Positions 8,366 through 16,284 of a stretch of 62,764 nucleotides of DNA are shown here, piece after piece. The notes under the pieces were generated by a model. The model saw only the letters and a list, made by a program, of their open reading frames with translations, was not told the DNA's origin and searched no databases. Made by a program: the position numbers and the translations under genes. Each line of letters starts with the position of its first letter. Position 1 is the first letter of the stretch. Source of the DNA: Streptomyces chilikensis (GTDB lineage Bacteria > Actinomycetota > Actinomycetes > Streptomycetales > Streptomycetaceae); NCBI RefSeq assembly GCF_001642695.1, contig NZ_LWCC02000005.1, positions 1,766,695 through 1,829,458 on the forward strand, written 5' to 3'.

Positions 8366-10869
8366 GCCGCTGCCTCCACGGTGGCGTCGGACCGGTGATC
8401 GGGATCGGGGCCGGGGCCCGTGTCCAGGCCCAGCAGCAGCCGGACCACGGGCAGGACGGCGTCGGCACGGGCCGCATCGAGGTCCTCGGCGAAGCCCGGC
8501 GCGGGGGCGGCCGCCGCCCCGCCGCCGGCCGCCGGCCCCCGGCGGACCAGTTCGCCCAGGCTGCGGCGCACTCCCGGCTCGTAGGCCGAGAAGGTGCGGC
8601 GCAGCAGGGGCAGCACGTCGGTGAAGGACTCCGCCGGCACCCCGGTCAGCCAGGCGTCGACCAGGCCGAGCAGCCGCTCGTCGTGGACCAGCAGGAGCCC
8701 GCCGGAGCCGCCGCCCACGAAGCCCTCGATCCAGGACGCCGCGTCGGCCGGCTCGGTCCCGGGCGACAGGACCAGGCCCATCCGCCGGGCTGCCTCCTCG
8801 GTGTCGAGCGCGCCGTCGTCGAGCAGCAGCCGCACCGAACGTCCGCGCAGCACGCCGGGGGCGGTGTCCCGTGCGGCGAGCCTGCCCAGCACGTCGTGCC
8901 AGCGGGAGCGCAGTCCTTCCGGGTCGACGGCGGGGACGCCGCCGAGCAGCCCCACCGCGGCGTGCACCGCGTCGACGTGGCGGCGCATCTCGGTGGCCGC
9001 CTCGGTGTCGAGGGCGCTGCAGGCCGGCGGGAGGCCGACGAATATCCGCTCGGCGAGCCCGGCGGCGACCTCCGCGAGCGCGCCGGTGTCGGTGCCGCGC
9101 ACGTCTCCGTAGCGCAGGGTGCGCACCAGGGCGGGCAGGGCGGCCGCCAGGTGGGCGACGTCGGTGTCGAGCGCGGCCCGGTCGGCGAGGGCCCGCATCA
9201 CGGTGGGCAGGGCGTCCGGGAGGTCGGCGAGCAGGCACCGTTCGGCGAGCGCCGTCACCTCCGCGAGGGCCGTGGCGTCGCAGGCGTCGGACTCGGCCTT
9301 GGCGGTGGCGGCGGAGAGCACGGTGGTGCCCCACACCCCGGCCTCGGCGACCCGGACGGCGAGCTCCGGCTCCCAGCGCAGCCGCCAGGTCTCCCGGAAG
9401 GTGCCGGTGCCGCCGCGCGAGGTGACGGGCTCGCCCCAGCCGACGGACAGGAGGCGCAGCCGGTGCAGCAGGCGGCTGCGGGCGGCGTCGTTCTCCTTCC
9501 GCAGGTCCAGTTCCCGTTCCCGCTCCAGTGCCTCCGGCTTGAGGCGCAGCGCGCGCTGCTGCCGCTCCAGGTCGCGCCGCAGCGGCACGGCGGGCGCGGT
9601 GGACGGCACCTCACCGAGCACGTCCCCGACGATCAGCCGGTCGCGGACCAGTTCCAGCGGCACGTCGGAGCCCTCGCACATCACGGCGCGGACCGCGTCG
9701 ACCGTCTCGCCGAGGCCGGGCAGCGGGCGTCCGCGCATCACCGCGAGGGTCTCGGCAAGCCGGACCGCCTCGATGACGTGGGCGGAGGAGACGCCCAGGT
9801 CCTCGTCGCGCAGCAGGCCGGCGATCTTGGTCATCCAGCGTTCCACCGGGCGGTCGGGAGCGGAGAACAGGTGCCCGTACCAGCCCGGGGAGTCGATCCC
9901 GGCGCCGTAGCCGCTGAACCGGGAGAGTCTGCGGTGCGTCCAGGGCACCCAGGTCATCTCCGTCCTGATCCTGGGCAGGCCCTTGAGCAGGGCGCGGTCG
10001 GCGGCGACGGTGCTCCTCCGCCGCAGGGCGGGGACGTGCCAGGCGCCGCAGACCACGGCGATCTCGTCGCCGAACTCCTTGCGGGCCGCGCGCACCTGGA
10101 GCCGCATGTACGCCTCGCGGACCGGGTCGTGGTCGTGGCCGCCGGTTCCGTACGCCTCCCGGAGGGCGCCCATCGCCTCCTCCACGGCGGCGAACGGCGC
10201 CAGCGGGTCCTCGCCCGCGCCGCGGTGCTCGACCACGTCCTCCCACCAGCGCTCCGGGTCGTCGTACCCGGCGGCCTCCGCCAGCACGGCCAGCGGATCG
10301 ACCCGCGGGTCGGCGTTCCGGGCCCCGGTGTCCCCCTCGTCCCCTGCGGGGCCGGGCCCGTCGCCGGGCGGCGCGGCCTCCCCGCCGGCCGCCGGGGTTC
10401 CGTCCGGAGCGACGGCGGAACCGTCCGGAGCGACGGCGCCGCGCGCGGGCGCGGCGCCCTCCGCGGCGTCCTCCTCCGCGTCCTTCGCCAGGACCGGAGC
10501 CGGGGCCTCCCCCTTCTCCGGTCCGTCCTCGCCCCGCAGGGCGAGGACGTGGGTGGCGGGCAGGTCGACGAACCGGGCCGGGACGCCGTTCTCCACGGCC
10601 CACCGCAGGGCCACCCACTCCGGGGAGAACTCGGCCAGCGGCCAGAACGCGGAGCGTCCGGGCTCGTCCACGGCGTGGGCGAGCAGGGCGACCGGCGGCC
10701 TCATCTCCTCGTCACCGACCAGCGGAACCAGCGCGTCGGCCTCCGGGGGCCCTTCGATCAGCACCGCCCGGGGACGGACCGCGTCCAGGGCGGCCCGTAC
10801 CGCGCGGGCCGAGCCGGGCCCGTGGTGCCGCACCCCCAGCAGCAGCGGCAGCGCGTGGGATCCGGTCAC
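8362..10869 (-). CDS. DUF5682 family protein
   Basis: An 835-aa protein of unknown function, starting VTGSHALPLLLGVRHHGPGSA. The N-terminal ~250 residues look like a folded TraB/DUF5682-type domain: LLGVRHHGPGS, then AVLIEGPPEADAL, an acidic Pro-rich linker, and later AVVCGAWHVPAL. The first and last motifs recall TraB/PrgY-like sites (GxxH and CGxxH). The rest is helical. The GTG start at 10869 overlaps the MoxR TGA (GTGA), and the stop overlaps the vWA start (ATGA), so three genes are coupled. The start cannot lie further upstream because that sequence is the MoxR gene in another frame. A protease-like activity is speculation. Confidence 0.85.
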   Translation of the reverse strand: MTGSHALPLLLGVRHHGPGSARAVRAALDAVRPRAVLIEGPPEADALVPLVGDEEMRPPVALLAHAVDEPGRSAFWPLAEFSPEWVALRWAVENGVPARFVDLPATHVLALRGEDGPEKGEAPAPVLAKDAEEDAAEGAAPARGAVAPDGSAVAPDGTPAAGGEAAPPGDGPGPAGDEGDTGARNADPRVDPLAVLAEAAGYDDPERWWEDVVEHRGAGEDPLAPFAAVEEAMGALREAYGTGGHDHDPVREAYMRLQVRAARKEFGDEIAVVCGAWHVPALRRRSTVAADRALLKGLPRIRTEMTWVPWTHRRLSRFSGYGAGIDSPGWYGHLFSAPDRPVERWMTKIAGLLRDEDLGVSSAHVIEAVRLAETLAVMRGRPLPGLGETVDAVRAVMCEGSDVPLELVRDRLIVGDVLGEVPSTAPAVPLRRDLERQQRALRLKPEALERERELDLRKENDAARSRLLHRLRLLSVGWGEPVTSRGGTGTFRETWRLRWEPELAVRVAEAGVWGTTVLSAATAKAESDACDATALAEVTALAERCLLADLPDALPTVMRALADRAALDTDVAHLAAALPALVRTLRYGDVRGTDTGALAEVAAGLAERIFVGLPPACSALDTEAATEMRRHVDAVHAAVGLLGGVPAVDPEGLRSRWHDVLGRLAARDTAPGVLRGRSVRLLLDDGALDTEEAARRMGLVLSPGTEPADAASWIEGFVGGGSGGLLLVHDERLLGLVDAWLTGVPAESFTDVLPLLRRTFSAYEPGVRRSLGELVRRGPAAGGGAAAAPAPGFAEDLDAARADAVLPVVRLLLGLDTGPGPDPDHRSDATVEAAA

Positions 10870-12020
10870 GCCGACACCTCCCGGCAGGCGCGGTAGAAGT
10901 CCTTCCAGCCGTCCCGCTCGCGGACCACGGTCTCCAGGTACTCCTGCCAGATCACCCGGTCGGCGGCCGGGTCGCGGACCACCGCTCCGAGGATGCCCGC
11001 CGCCACGTCCGCCGGCCGCAGCACGCCGTCGCCGAAGTGTGCGGCCAGCGCCAGGCCGTTGGTGACCACGGAGATCGCCTCGGCGGTGGACAGCGTGCCG
11101 CTGGGCGTCTTCAGCTTGGTGCGCCCGTCGGTGGTGAGGCCGTCGCGCAGCTCGCGGAAGACCGTGACGACCCGGCGGATCTCGTCGATGCCGTCCGGCG
11201 CCTGCGGCAGTTCGAGGGAGCGGCCGAGCTGGTCGACCCGGCGGGAGACGATCTCCACCTCCGCCTCCGGGCTCTCCGGCAGCGGCAGCACCACGGTGTT
11301 GAAGCGGCGGCGCAGCGCGCTGGACAGGTCGTTGACGCCGCGGTCGCGGTCGTTGGCGGTGGCGATCAGGTTGAACCCGCGGACCGCCTGCACCTCCTCG
11401 CCGAGCTCCGGTATCGGCAGCGTCTTCTCGGAGAGGATGGTGATCAGGGTGTCCTGGACGTCCGCCGGGATGCGGGTGAGCTCCTCGACGCGGGCGATCA
11501 TGCCGTCGCCCATGGCCCGCATCACCGGGCTGGGGACCAGCGCGTCGCGGCTGGGGCCGTGGGCCAGCAGCTGGGCGTAGTTCCAGCCGTAGCGGATGGC
11601 CTCCTCCGGGGTGCCGGCGGTGCCCTGGACCAGCAGCGTGGAGTCGCCGCTGACGGCGGCCGCCAGGTGCTCGGAGACCCAGGTCTTGGCCGTGCCGGGC
11701 ACGCCGAGGAGCAGCAGGGCGCGGTCGGTGGCGAGCGTGGTGACGGCCACCTCGACGATGCGGCGCGGACCGACGTACTTCGGCGAGATCACCGTGCCGT
11801 CGGCGAGCGTGCCGCCGAGCAGGTAGGTGGCGACCGCCCACGGGGAGAGCTTCCAGCGGGCCGGGCGGGGCCGGTCGTCGGCGGCCGCCAGCGCCTGGAG
11901 CTCCTGGGCGAAGGCGTCCTCCGCGTGCGGCCGCAGCGCCTGCTCGTTCTTTGCGCCCTTCGCGGGCGCGGGGTCGTCGGACACCGTGGTGACGGACGTC
12001 GGGTCGATGGACACAGACAT
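10866..12020 (-). CDS. MoxR-family AAA+ ATPase
   Basis: A 384-aa AAA+ protein. Walker A is LLLLGVPGTAKTW (GxxGTxKT). Walker B is degenerate, with VEELTRIP in place of the usual DE. Sensor 1 is LIATANDRDRG and the arginine-finger region is SSALRRRFN. MoxR ATPases work as chaperone-like remodellers with vWA partners, and such a partner lies two genes downstream. The ATG at 12020 (MSVSIDPTS) is chosen for the GGAGGGGG ribosome-binding site 8 nt upstream; an ATG-like start at 12086 would add 22 non-conserved residues. First gene of the minus-strand arm, divergent from the SWIM gene. Confidence 0.92.
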   Translation of the reverse strand: MSVSIDPTSVTTVSDDPAPAKGAKNEQALRPHAEDAFAQELQALAAADDRPRPARWKLSPWAVATYLLGGTLADGTVISPKYVGPRRIVEVAVTTLATDRALLLLGVPGTAKTWVSEHLAAAVSGDSTLLVQGTAGTPEEAIRYGWNYAQLLAHGPSRDALVPSPVMRAMGDGMIARVEELTRIPADVQDTLITILSEKTLPIPELGEEVQAVRGFNLIATANDRDRGVNDLSSALRRRFNTVVLPLPESPEAEVEIVSRRVDQLGRSLELPQAPDGIDEIRRVVTVFRELRDGLTTDGRTKLKTPSGTLSTAEAISVVTNGLALAAHFGDGVLRPADVAAGILGAVVRDPAADRVIWQEYLETVVRERDGWKDFYRACREVSA

Positions 12021-12077
12021 GGCTGAGGCCCCCTCCAGCTCGGCCGGTTCGGATCTGCTGACCACCTTGCACCACGG

Positions 12078-12143
12078 CACTGACAATCCCCACGGCCTGT
12101 GGAAACACGGGGCGCTGGGCCATCCGGGGCAGCGTTGTCAGTG
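12078..12143. promoter_or_regulatory. Perfect 9-bp inverted repeat in the divergent MoxR/SWIM promoter region
   Basis: CACTGACAA at 12078-12086 and TTGTCAGTG at 12135-12143 are exact reverse complements, 48 bp apart, one near each promoter of the divergent pair. They could be operator half-sites for a shared regulator, or outward-facing TTGTCA -35 elements. No matching -10 at standard spacing is seen on either strand. Confidence 0.4.
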
Positions 12144-12151
12144 GCAGGTCC

Positions 12152-12157
12152 TACCGT
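12152..12157 (+). promoter_or_regulatory. -10 box TACCGT for a leaderless SWIM mRNA
   Basis: TACCGT (TANNNT) ends exactly 7 nt before the ATG at 12165, and no Shine-Dalgarno sequence precedes this ATG. This is the usual arrangement for a transcript starting at the A of the start codon in Streptomyces. Confidence 0.55.
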
Positions 12158-12164
12158 CGGTGCC

Positions 12165-13511
12165 ATGACTCAGCAGGGGGTGCGCTGGAGCGCGGAACAA
12201 GTGCTGGCACTGGCGCCTGACGCGGCGTCCCGCAAAGCCGGAAGCAAACTCGCCGCGCCCGGACCGTGGTCCGGCACGGGCTGCGGTGACGAGGGGACGG
12301 TGTGGGGGCTGTGCAAGGGCAGCGGCAGCAAGCCGTATCAGACGATCGTGGACATGGCGGACCCGTCGGCTCCCGCCTACAAGTGCAGTTGTCCGAGCCG
12401 CAAGTTCCCCTGCAAGCACGCGCTGGGGCTGCTGCTCCTGTGGGCCGCCGACCCGGCCGCCGTGCCCGCCGGGCAGGAGCCGCCCGACTGGACGCGGCAG
12501 TGGCTGGACGGCCGGCGGCAGCGGGCGGAGCGCAAGGAGGCCGCCTCCTCGGGCGGGGGCACGGCCGACGCGGAGGCGGCACAAAAGCGCGCCGAACGCC
12601 GCGCTCAGCGGATCGACGCGGGCGCGGGCGAACTGGAGCGGCGGCTCACCGACCTGCTGCGCTCCGGCCTCGCCGGTGCCGAGCAGGCCGGGTACGCCCT
12701 CTGGGAGGAGACGGCGGCCCGCATGGTCGACGCGCAGGCGCCCGGACTGGCGGCCCGGGTACGGGAACTGGGGGCGATACCCGGTTCCGGCCCGGGCTGG
12801 CCGGTGCGGCTGCTGGAGGAGTGCGCGCTGCTCCACACCCTGGTCCAGGGCTGGCTGCGCCGCGACCGGCTGCCCGAGGAGCTGGCCGCCACGGTTCGCT
12901 CCCGGGTCGGTCTGCCCGGCTCCGCCGACGGACCGCCGGTGCGGGACCGGTGGCTGGTGCTCGCCCAGTACGACACCGCGGACGCCCGGCTCACCACCCG
13001 CCGTATATGGGTGCACGGCGAGGAGACCGGACGGACGGCGCTGCTCCTCTCCTACGGCGCTGCCGGCCGCGCACCCGAACTGGTGCTGCCCACGGGGCTG
13101 GTCCTGGACGCGGAGCTCTCCCCCTACCCCGGTGGCGGGCAGCTCCGTGCGGCGCTCGGCAAGCAGTTCGCCGCCCCGGCCCCGGGCGCGCTGCGCCCGC
13201 CGGGACTCACCGCGGCCGGGGCCGCCGCCCGGTACGGCGACGCCCTGCGCGACGACCCCTGGCTGGACGCCGTCCCGGTGACCCTGGAGGCGGTCACCCC
13301 GGTGCCGCACGACGGGCGCTGGCAACTGGCGGACGCGGCCGGCGAGGCGCTGCCCGTCACCGGACCGGCCTGCGCCGGGCCCGGCTTCTGGCGTCTGGTC
13401 TCCCTCTCCGGCGGCGTGCCGCTGCGCGTCTTCGGCGAGTACGGCCACCGCGGTTTCACCCCGCTCACCGCCTGGCCCGCGGGACCGGGAGAGGCGGTGG
13501 CGGTGCGATGA
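12165..13511 (+). CDS. SWIM zinc-finger protein
   Basis: A 448-aa protein with an N-terminal SWIM zinc finger. The ligands are C74, C76, C83 and H85 (KCSCPSRKFPCKH), i.e. CxC-x6-CxH. A basic, Ala-rich linker follows (residues ~115-145), then a large helical and beta-rich C-terminal region without a recognised catalytic motif. SWIM domains bind nucleic acid or protein. The ATG at 12165 (MTQQGVRWSAEQ) is preferred over upstream in-frame starts because of the leaderless -10 and because the sequence becomes protein-like there. Its stop overlaps the start of the 50-aa micro-ORF. It opens the plus-strand arm opposite the MoxR gene, like the YehQ partner of the E. coli yeh cluster. Confidence 0.9.
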   Translation: MTQQGVRWSAEQVLALAPDAASRKAGSKLAAPGPWSGTGCGDEGTVWGLCKGSGSKPYQTIVDMADPSAPAYKCSCPSRKFPCKHALGLLLLWAADPAAVPAGQEPPDWTRQWLDGRRQRAERKEAASSGGGTADAEAAQKRAERRAQRIDAGAGELERRLTDLLRSGLAGAEQAGYALWEETAARMVDAQAPGLAARVRELGAIPGSGPGWPVRLLEECALLHTLVQGWLRRDRLPEELAATVRSRVGLPGSADGPPVRDRWLVLAQYDTADARLTTRRIWVHGEETGRTALLLSYGAAGRAPELVLPTGLVLDAELSPYPGGGQLRAALGKQFAAPAPGALRPPGLTAAGAAARYGDALRDDPWLDAVPVTLEAVTPVPHDGRWQLADAAGEALPVTGPACAGPGFWRLVSLSGGVPLRVFGEYGHRGFTPLTAWPAGPGEAVAVR

Positions 13512-13660
13512 CCCGCCCCGTACCCGTCGTCCCCCGGACCGCCGGCGCCCCGGGCACCGCCACGGCCCGTGCCTCCGCCACCGCCACCGCCACCGCCAGT
13601 GCCGCATCGCGCACCACCACCCATGCCACCGCCGGCGTCGTCGAAGGGACGCGTTCCTGA
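13508..13660 (+). CDS. 50-aa Ala/Thr-rich coupling micro-ORF
   Basis: ATG at 13508 overlaps the SWIM stop (ATGA), and the TGA at 13658 overlaps the DUF5691 ATG at 13660 (TGATG). The predicted peptide starts MTRPVPVVPRTAG, passes through Ala-Thr alternation (ATATATAS) and ends VVEGTRS. It has no recognised domain. The double overlap fills an otherwise empty 148-bp gap and would let ribosomes pass from SWIM to DUF5691. It could be a true small protein, a purely translational bridge, or chance in GC-rich DNA. Confidence 0.4.
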   Translation: MTRPVPVVPRTAGAPGTATARASATATATASAASRTTTHATAGVVEGTRS

Positions 13661-15129
13661 TGGCTGTCACCGCCTCCGACTGGGAGGACCTGGTCACCAC
13701 CGCCCTGCTGGGGACCGAGCGGCGCCCGCCCGCCGTGCCGGCCGACGGGCGCGACGCCCCGGTGGCCGTGCTCGACGAGGCCGCGCAGCAGACGCTGCGC
13801 CGACGGGCCGGGCTGAGGCCCGCGCAGGCCGCCCCGCTCCCCCGCCCCGCTCCCCCGGACCCCCGGCCGCCGCTGCCCGCCGCTCCGCCCGAGGCGCTGC
13901 CCGCGCTGCTGGAGGCCGCCCGCGGCCGCACCGACCTGCGTCCCGCGGTCCTCTCCTTCGCCGGTCCGCGCGCGCTGTGGCTCGCCGGGCTGAACCCGGA
14001 GTGGCGGTTCGCCCTGCGTGCCGCGTCAGGCGGCGGCCGGGAAGGACGGCTGCCGGCCGACGCCGGACCCGAACGCGTGCGGGAGCTGTGGGAGGAGGGC
14101 CTGTTCGCCGAACGGGTGGCCCTGCTGTCCGCTCTGCGCGACCAGGACCCCGCCGCCGCCCGCGCCCTGCTGGAGTCCACCTGGACGACGGAGCGCGCCG
14201 AGGACCGGCTGATGTTCCTCGACTCGTTGCGCGCCGGGCTGTGCGCGCAGGACGAGCCGTTCCTGGAGCGGGCGCTCGCCGACCGCAGCCGCAACGTGCG
14301 CGCCACCGCCGCCGAGTTGCTGTCGGCGCTGCCGGGCTCGGCCCTCTCCCTGCGGATGGCCGCGCGGGCTGTGAGCTGCGTGGCCCTCGACCGCACGGGG
14401 GCGGACCCGTGCATCGTGGTGGAGGCGCCGCACGCCTGCGACGCGGAGATGGAACGGGACGGCGTGGTGGCCAAGGCCCCCTCCGGGCGGGGCGAGCGGT
14501 CCTGGTGGCTGGGCCAGCTGGTCGAGGCCGCCCCGCTGGCGACCTGGCCGGAGCGGCTGGGCGGGCACACGCCCGAGGAGATCGTCGCGCTGGAGGTGGT
14601 CGACGGCTGGGAGGGCGAACTGCACGCGGCCTGGTGCCGGGCCGCGGTGCGGCAGGCGGACGCCGCCTGGGCGCGGGCCCTGCTCGGCTCGCCGTCCGCG
14701 CCGGAGGCCGCCGGCCCGGGCGCGGTGGGACCGGCCCAGCGGGCCAAACTGCTCACCACCCTGGACGAGGAGGAACGCGCCGCCTGGGTCGCGGAGTTCA
14801 TCTCCGCGCACGGGCTGTCCGAGGCGTTCCAGCTCCTCGGGGTCTGCGCGGTGCCGTGGTCCGCGCCGCTGGGGCAGGCCGTGGTCGACGCCCTGGACAT
14901 CGCGCGGGACGCGGGCAGCTACCCGTGGAGCTTCAGCGGCGTCATGGGTCTGGCGGAGCGCTGCCTGGATCCCGCCGAGGCGAACCGCCTGGCGCCCCTC
15001 ACCGCCACTCCCGCCGAGGCGGAGAACACGGCGCCGGGAGCGGGTGGCTACTGGTCCGAGGCCTTCCAGCGCCTCGACAGCACCCTCCGCCTCCGCGCCA
15101 CCATGGCGGAGGAGCTGGGAGCCGCCTGA
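13660..15129 (+). CDS. DUF5691 family protein
   Basis: A 489-aa helical protein of unknown function, starting MAVTASDWEDLVTTALLGT, with GAAGGGA upstream of the ATG. Repeated helical-hairpin (HEAT-like) patterns are visible, for example EERAEDRLMFLDSLR, then FLERALADRSRNVRATAAELLSALPGS near residue 200-230. It lacks a signal peptide, membrane segments and catalytic motifs, which suggests a cytoplasmic scaffold. It closes the plus-strand arm of the SWIM module, and its conserved partnership with SWIM and MoxR/vWA genes in actinobacteria is the main functional hint. Confidence 0.85.
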   Translation: MAVTASDWEDLVTTALLGTERRPPAVPADGRDAPVAVLDEAAQQTLRRRAGLRPAQAAPLPRPAPPDPRPPLPAAPPEALPALLEAARGRTDLRPAVLSFAGPRALWLAGLNPEWRFALRAASGGGREGRLPADAGPERVRELWEEGLFAERVALLSALRDQDPAAARALLESTWTTERAEDRLMFLDSLRAGLCAQDEPFLERALADRSRNVRATAAELLSALPGSALSLRMAARAVSCVALDRTGADPCIVVEAPHACDAEMERDGVVAKAPSGRGERSWWLGQLVEAAPLATWPERLGGHTPEEIVALEVVDGWEGELHAAWCRAAVRQADAAWARALLGSPSAPEAAGPGAVGPAQRAKLLTTLDEEERAAWVAEFISAHGLSEAFQLLGVCAVPWSAPLGQAVVDALDIARDAGSYPWSFSGVMGLAERCLDPAEANRLAPLTATPAEAENTAPGAGGYWSEAFQRLDSTLRLRATMAEELGAA

Positions 15130-15340
15130 CGAGCCACCGGCCTCTGCCGCGGGCCCGGCGGCGCCGCCCCGCCGGCCCCGGCGGGGCGCACGAGGGCAGG
15201 AGCCACCGCGCGGCACACCGGCGGGAGCCGACGCGCCGGACGTACCGCTCACCGAGGGGCGTCGGATGCCGGGCCAGGTGCCCCGGCCCCTGGCGCCCCG
15301 CGCTCGTCGTCCTGCCCGGAGCGTCCCGTCCGCGGCGTGG

Positions 15341-15410
15341 CACCCGCGGCGCGCGGACACGGCGTGACACCCGCGGCGCGCGGCCCCGGCGTCACGCCCG
15401 TGGCGCGCCG
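15341..15410. repeat. 27-bp GC-rich tandem repeat, about 2.6 copies
   Basis: Copies at 15341-15367 and 15368-15394, with a partial copy at 15395-15410. The unit starts CACCCGCGGCGCGCGG. It is noncoding and lies directly against the stop codon of the cobalamin-binding protein gene. The remaining 15130-15340 shows nothing I can name. Confidence 0.8.
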
Positions 15411-15827
15411 TCAGACGTCGGCGCCCTCGCGGACGTTGGCGCGGACCCAGTCCACGACGGCCTGCGTCGGCGCGCCCGGCGTGAAGATCTCCGCCACGCC
15501 CTTCTCCTTGAGCGGCGCGATGTCCGCCTCCGGGATGATGCCCCCGCCGAACACCAGGATGTCCGCGGCGTCCCGCTCCTTGAGCAGGTCGATCACCTTG
15601 GCGAACAGCGTGTTGTGCGCGCCGGAGAGGATGGACAGGCCGATCGCGTCGGCGTCCTCCTGGATCGCGGTGTCCACGATCTGCTCGGGCGTCTGGTGGA
15701 GGCCCGTGTAGATGACCTCCATGCCCGCGTCGCGCAGGGCCCGCGCGATGACCTTGGCCCCACGATCGTGACCGTCCAGGCCCGGCTTGGCCACCACCAC
15801 ACGGATCGGACCGACTGCCACACCCAT
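15411..15827 (-). CDS. icmB: Cobalamin-binding small subunit of an acyl-CoA mutase (IcmB-type)
   Basis: A stand-alone B12-binding Rossmann domain of 138 aa. The base-off cobalamin signature DxHxxG is present ([10 protein letters not shown]), with SILSGAH (SxL) and FGGGIIP (GG) completing the motif. Free-standing subunits of this size pair with an IcmA-type catalytic chain to interconvert isobutyryl-CoA and n-butyryl-CoA (or related acyl-CoAs); no large subunit is in this window. S. coelicolor icmB, as I recall, occupies this neighbourhood between pcrA and sucCD. Start at ATG 15827 ([11 protein letters not shown]) with GGAGG 5 nt upstream. Substrate specificity cannot be read from this subunit alone. 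Confidence 0.88.
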   Translation of the reverse strand: MGVAVGPIRVVVAKPGLDGHDRGAKVIARALRDAGMEVIYTGLHQTPEQIVDTAIQEDADAIGLSILSGAHNTLFAKVIDLLKERDAADILVFGGGIIPEADIAPLKEKGVAEIFTPGAPTQAVVDWVRANVREGADV

Positions 15828-16206
15828 CAACGCCTCCAACAACCGACTCAAGCCCGCCGCACCGGCCGGGGAAGTGAACGCACGTTATCTACAGCATCCC
15901 CCAGCCGTCCGCCTCCCGGTGGGGAGGGAGTGCGAAATCACACGGCGGCGCCCGCATCCCGCGCCGACACGCCGTCGCCGTCGCCCCGGAGGCCCCGGCG
16001 CGCCGCGTCCGCACGCTCCGGCCAGGGCACTCGGAGGACCACAAAAGGGCCGGTAGGCGTGACTGTGGCATAGGCAAGGGGCCCCTTCACCCCGTATCGC
16101 GCCGAAAACCTCGAACGTTTACCGAACGCAGCCTCAAAGACACGCCCGGGGAACCCCGAAAGAGTCCCTCTTGCCCCTTTGGTCCCCACAGACTGGCCGC
16201 CGAAGA

Positions 16207-16236
16207 TTGTCCAGTCCGCATACCGCCGGGTACAGT
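16207..16236 (+). promoter_or_regulatory. Promoter of the M23 peptidase gene
   Basis: -35 TTGTCC at 16207-16212, an 18-bp spacer, and -10 TACAGT at 16231-16236. The rest of the 15828-16206 intergenic region shows no riboswitch or clear repeat. The icmB promoter must lie within it but is not evident. Confidence 0.55.
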
Positions 16237-16284
16237 CGCCGCACTGCTCTGGCAGCCCCTGTCGTCGAGGCGAAAGAGAAGTTG

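Noticed and set aside
8362-12123. A single 1253-codon open frame joining DUF5682 with sequence upstream
   Set aside because: The N-terminal part is the MoxR gene in another frame; the coding sequence starts at GTG 10869, overlapping the MoxR stop.
12302-13660. A 452-codon plus-strand frame overlapping SWIM
   Set aside because: Arg/Gly/Ala-rich shadow of SWIM; only its last 51 codons (from 13508) lie outside that gene and were kept as the micro-ORF.
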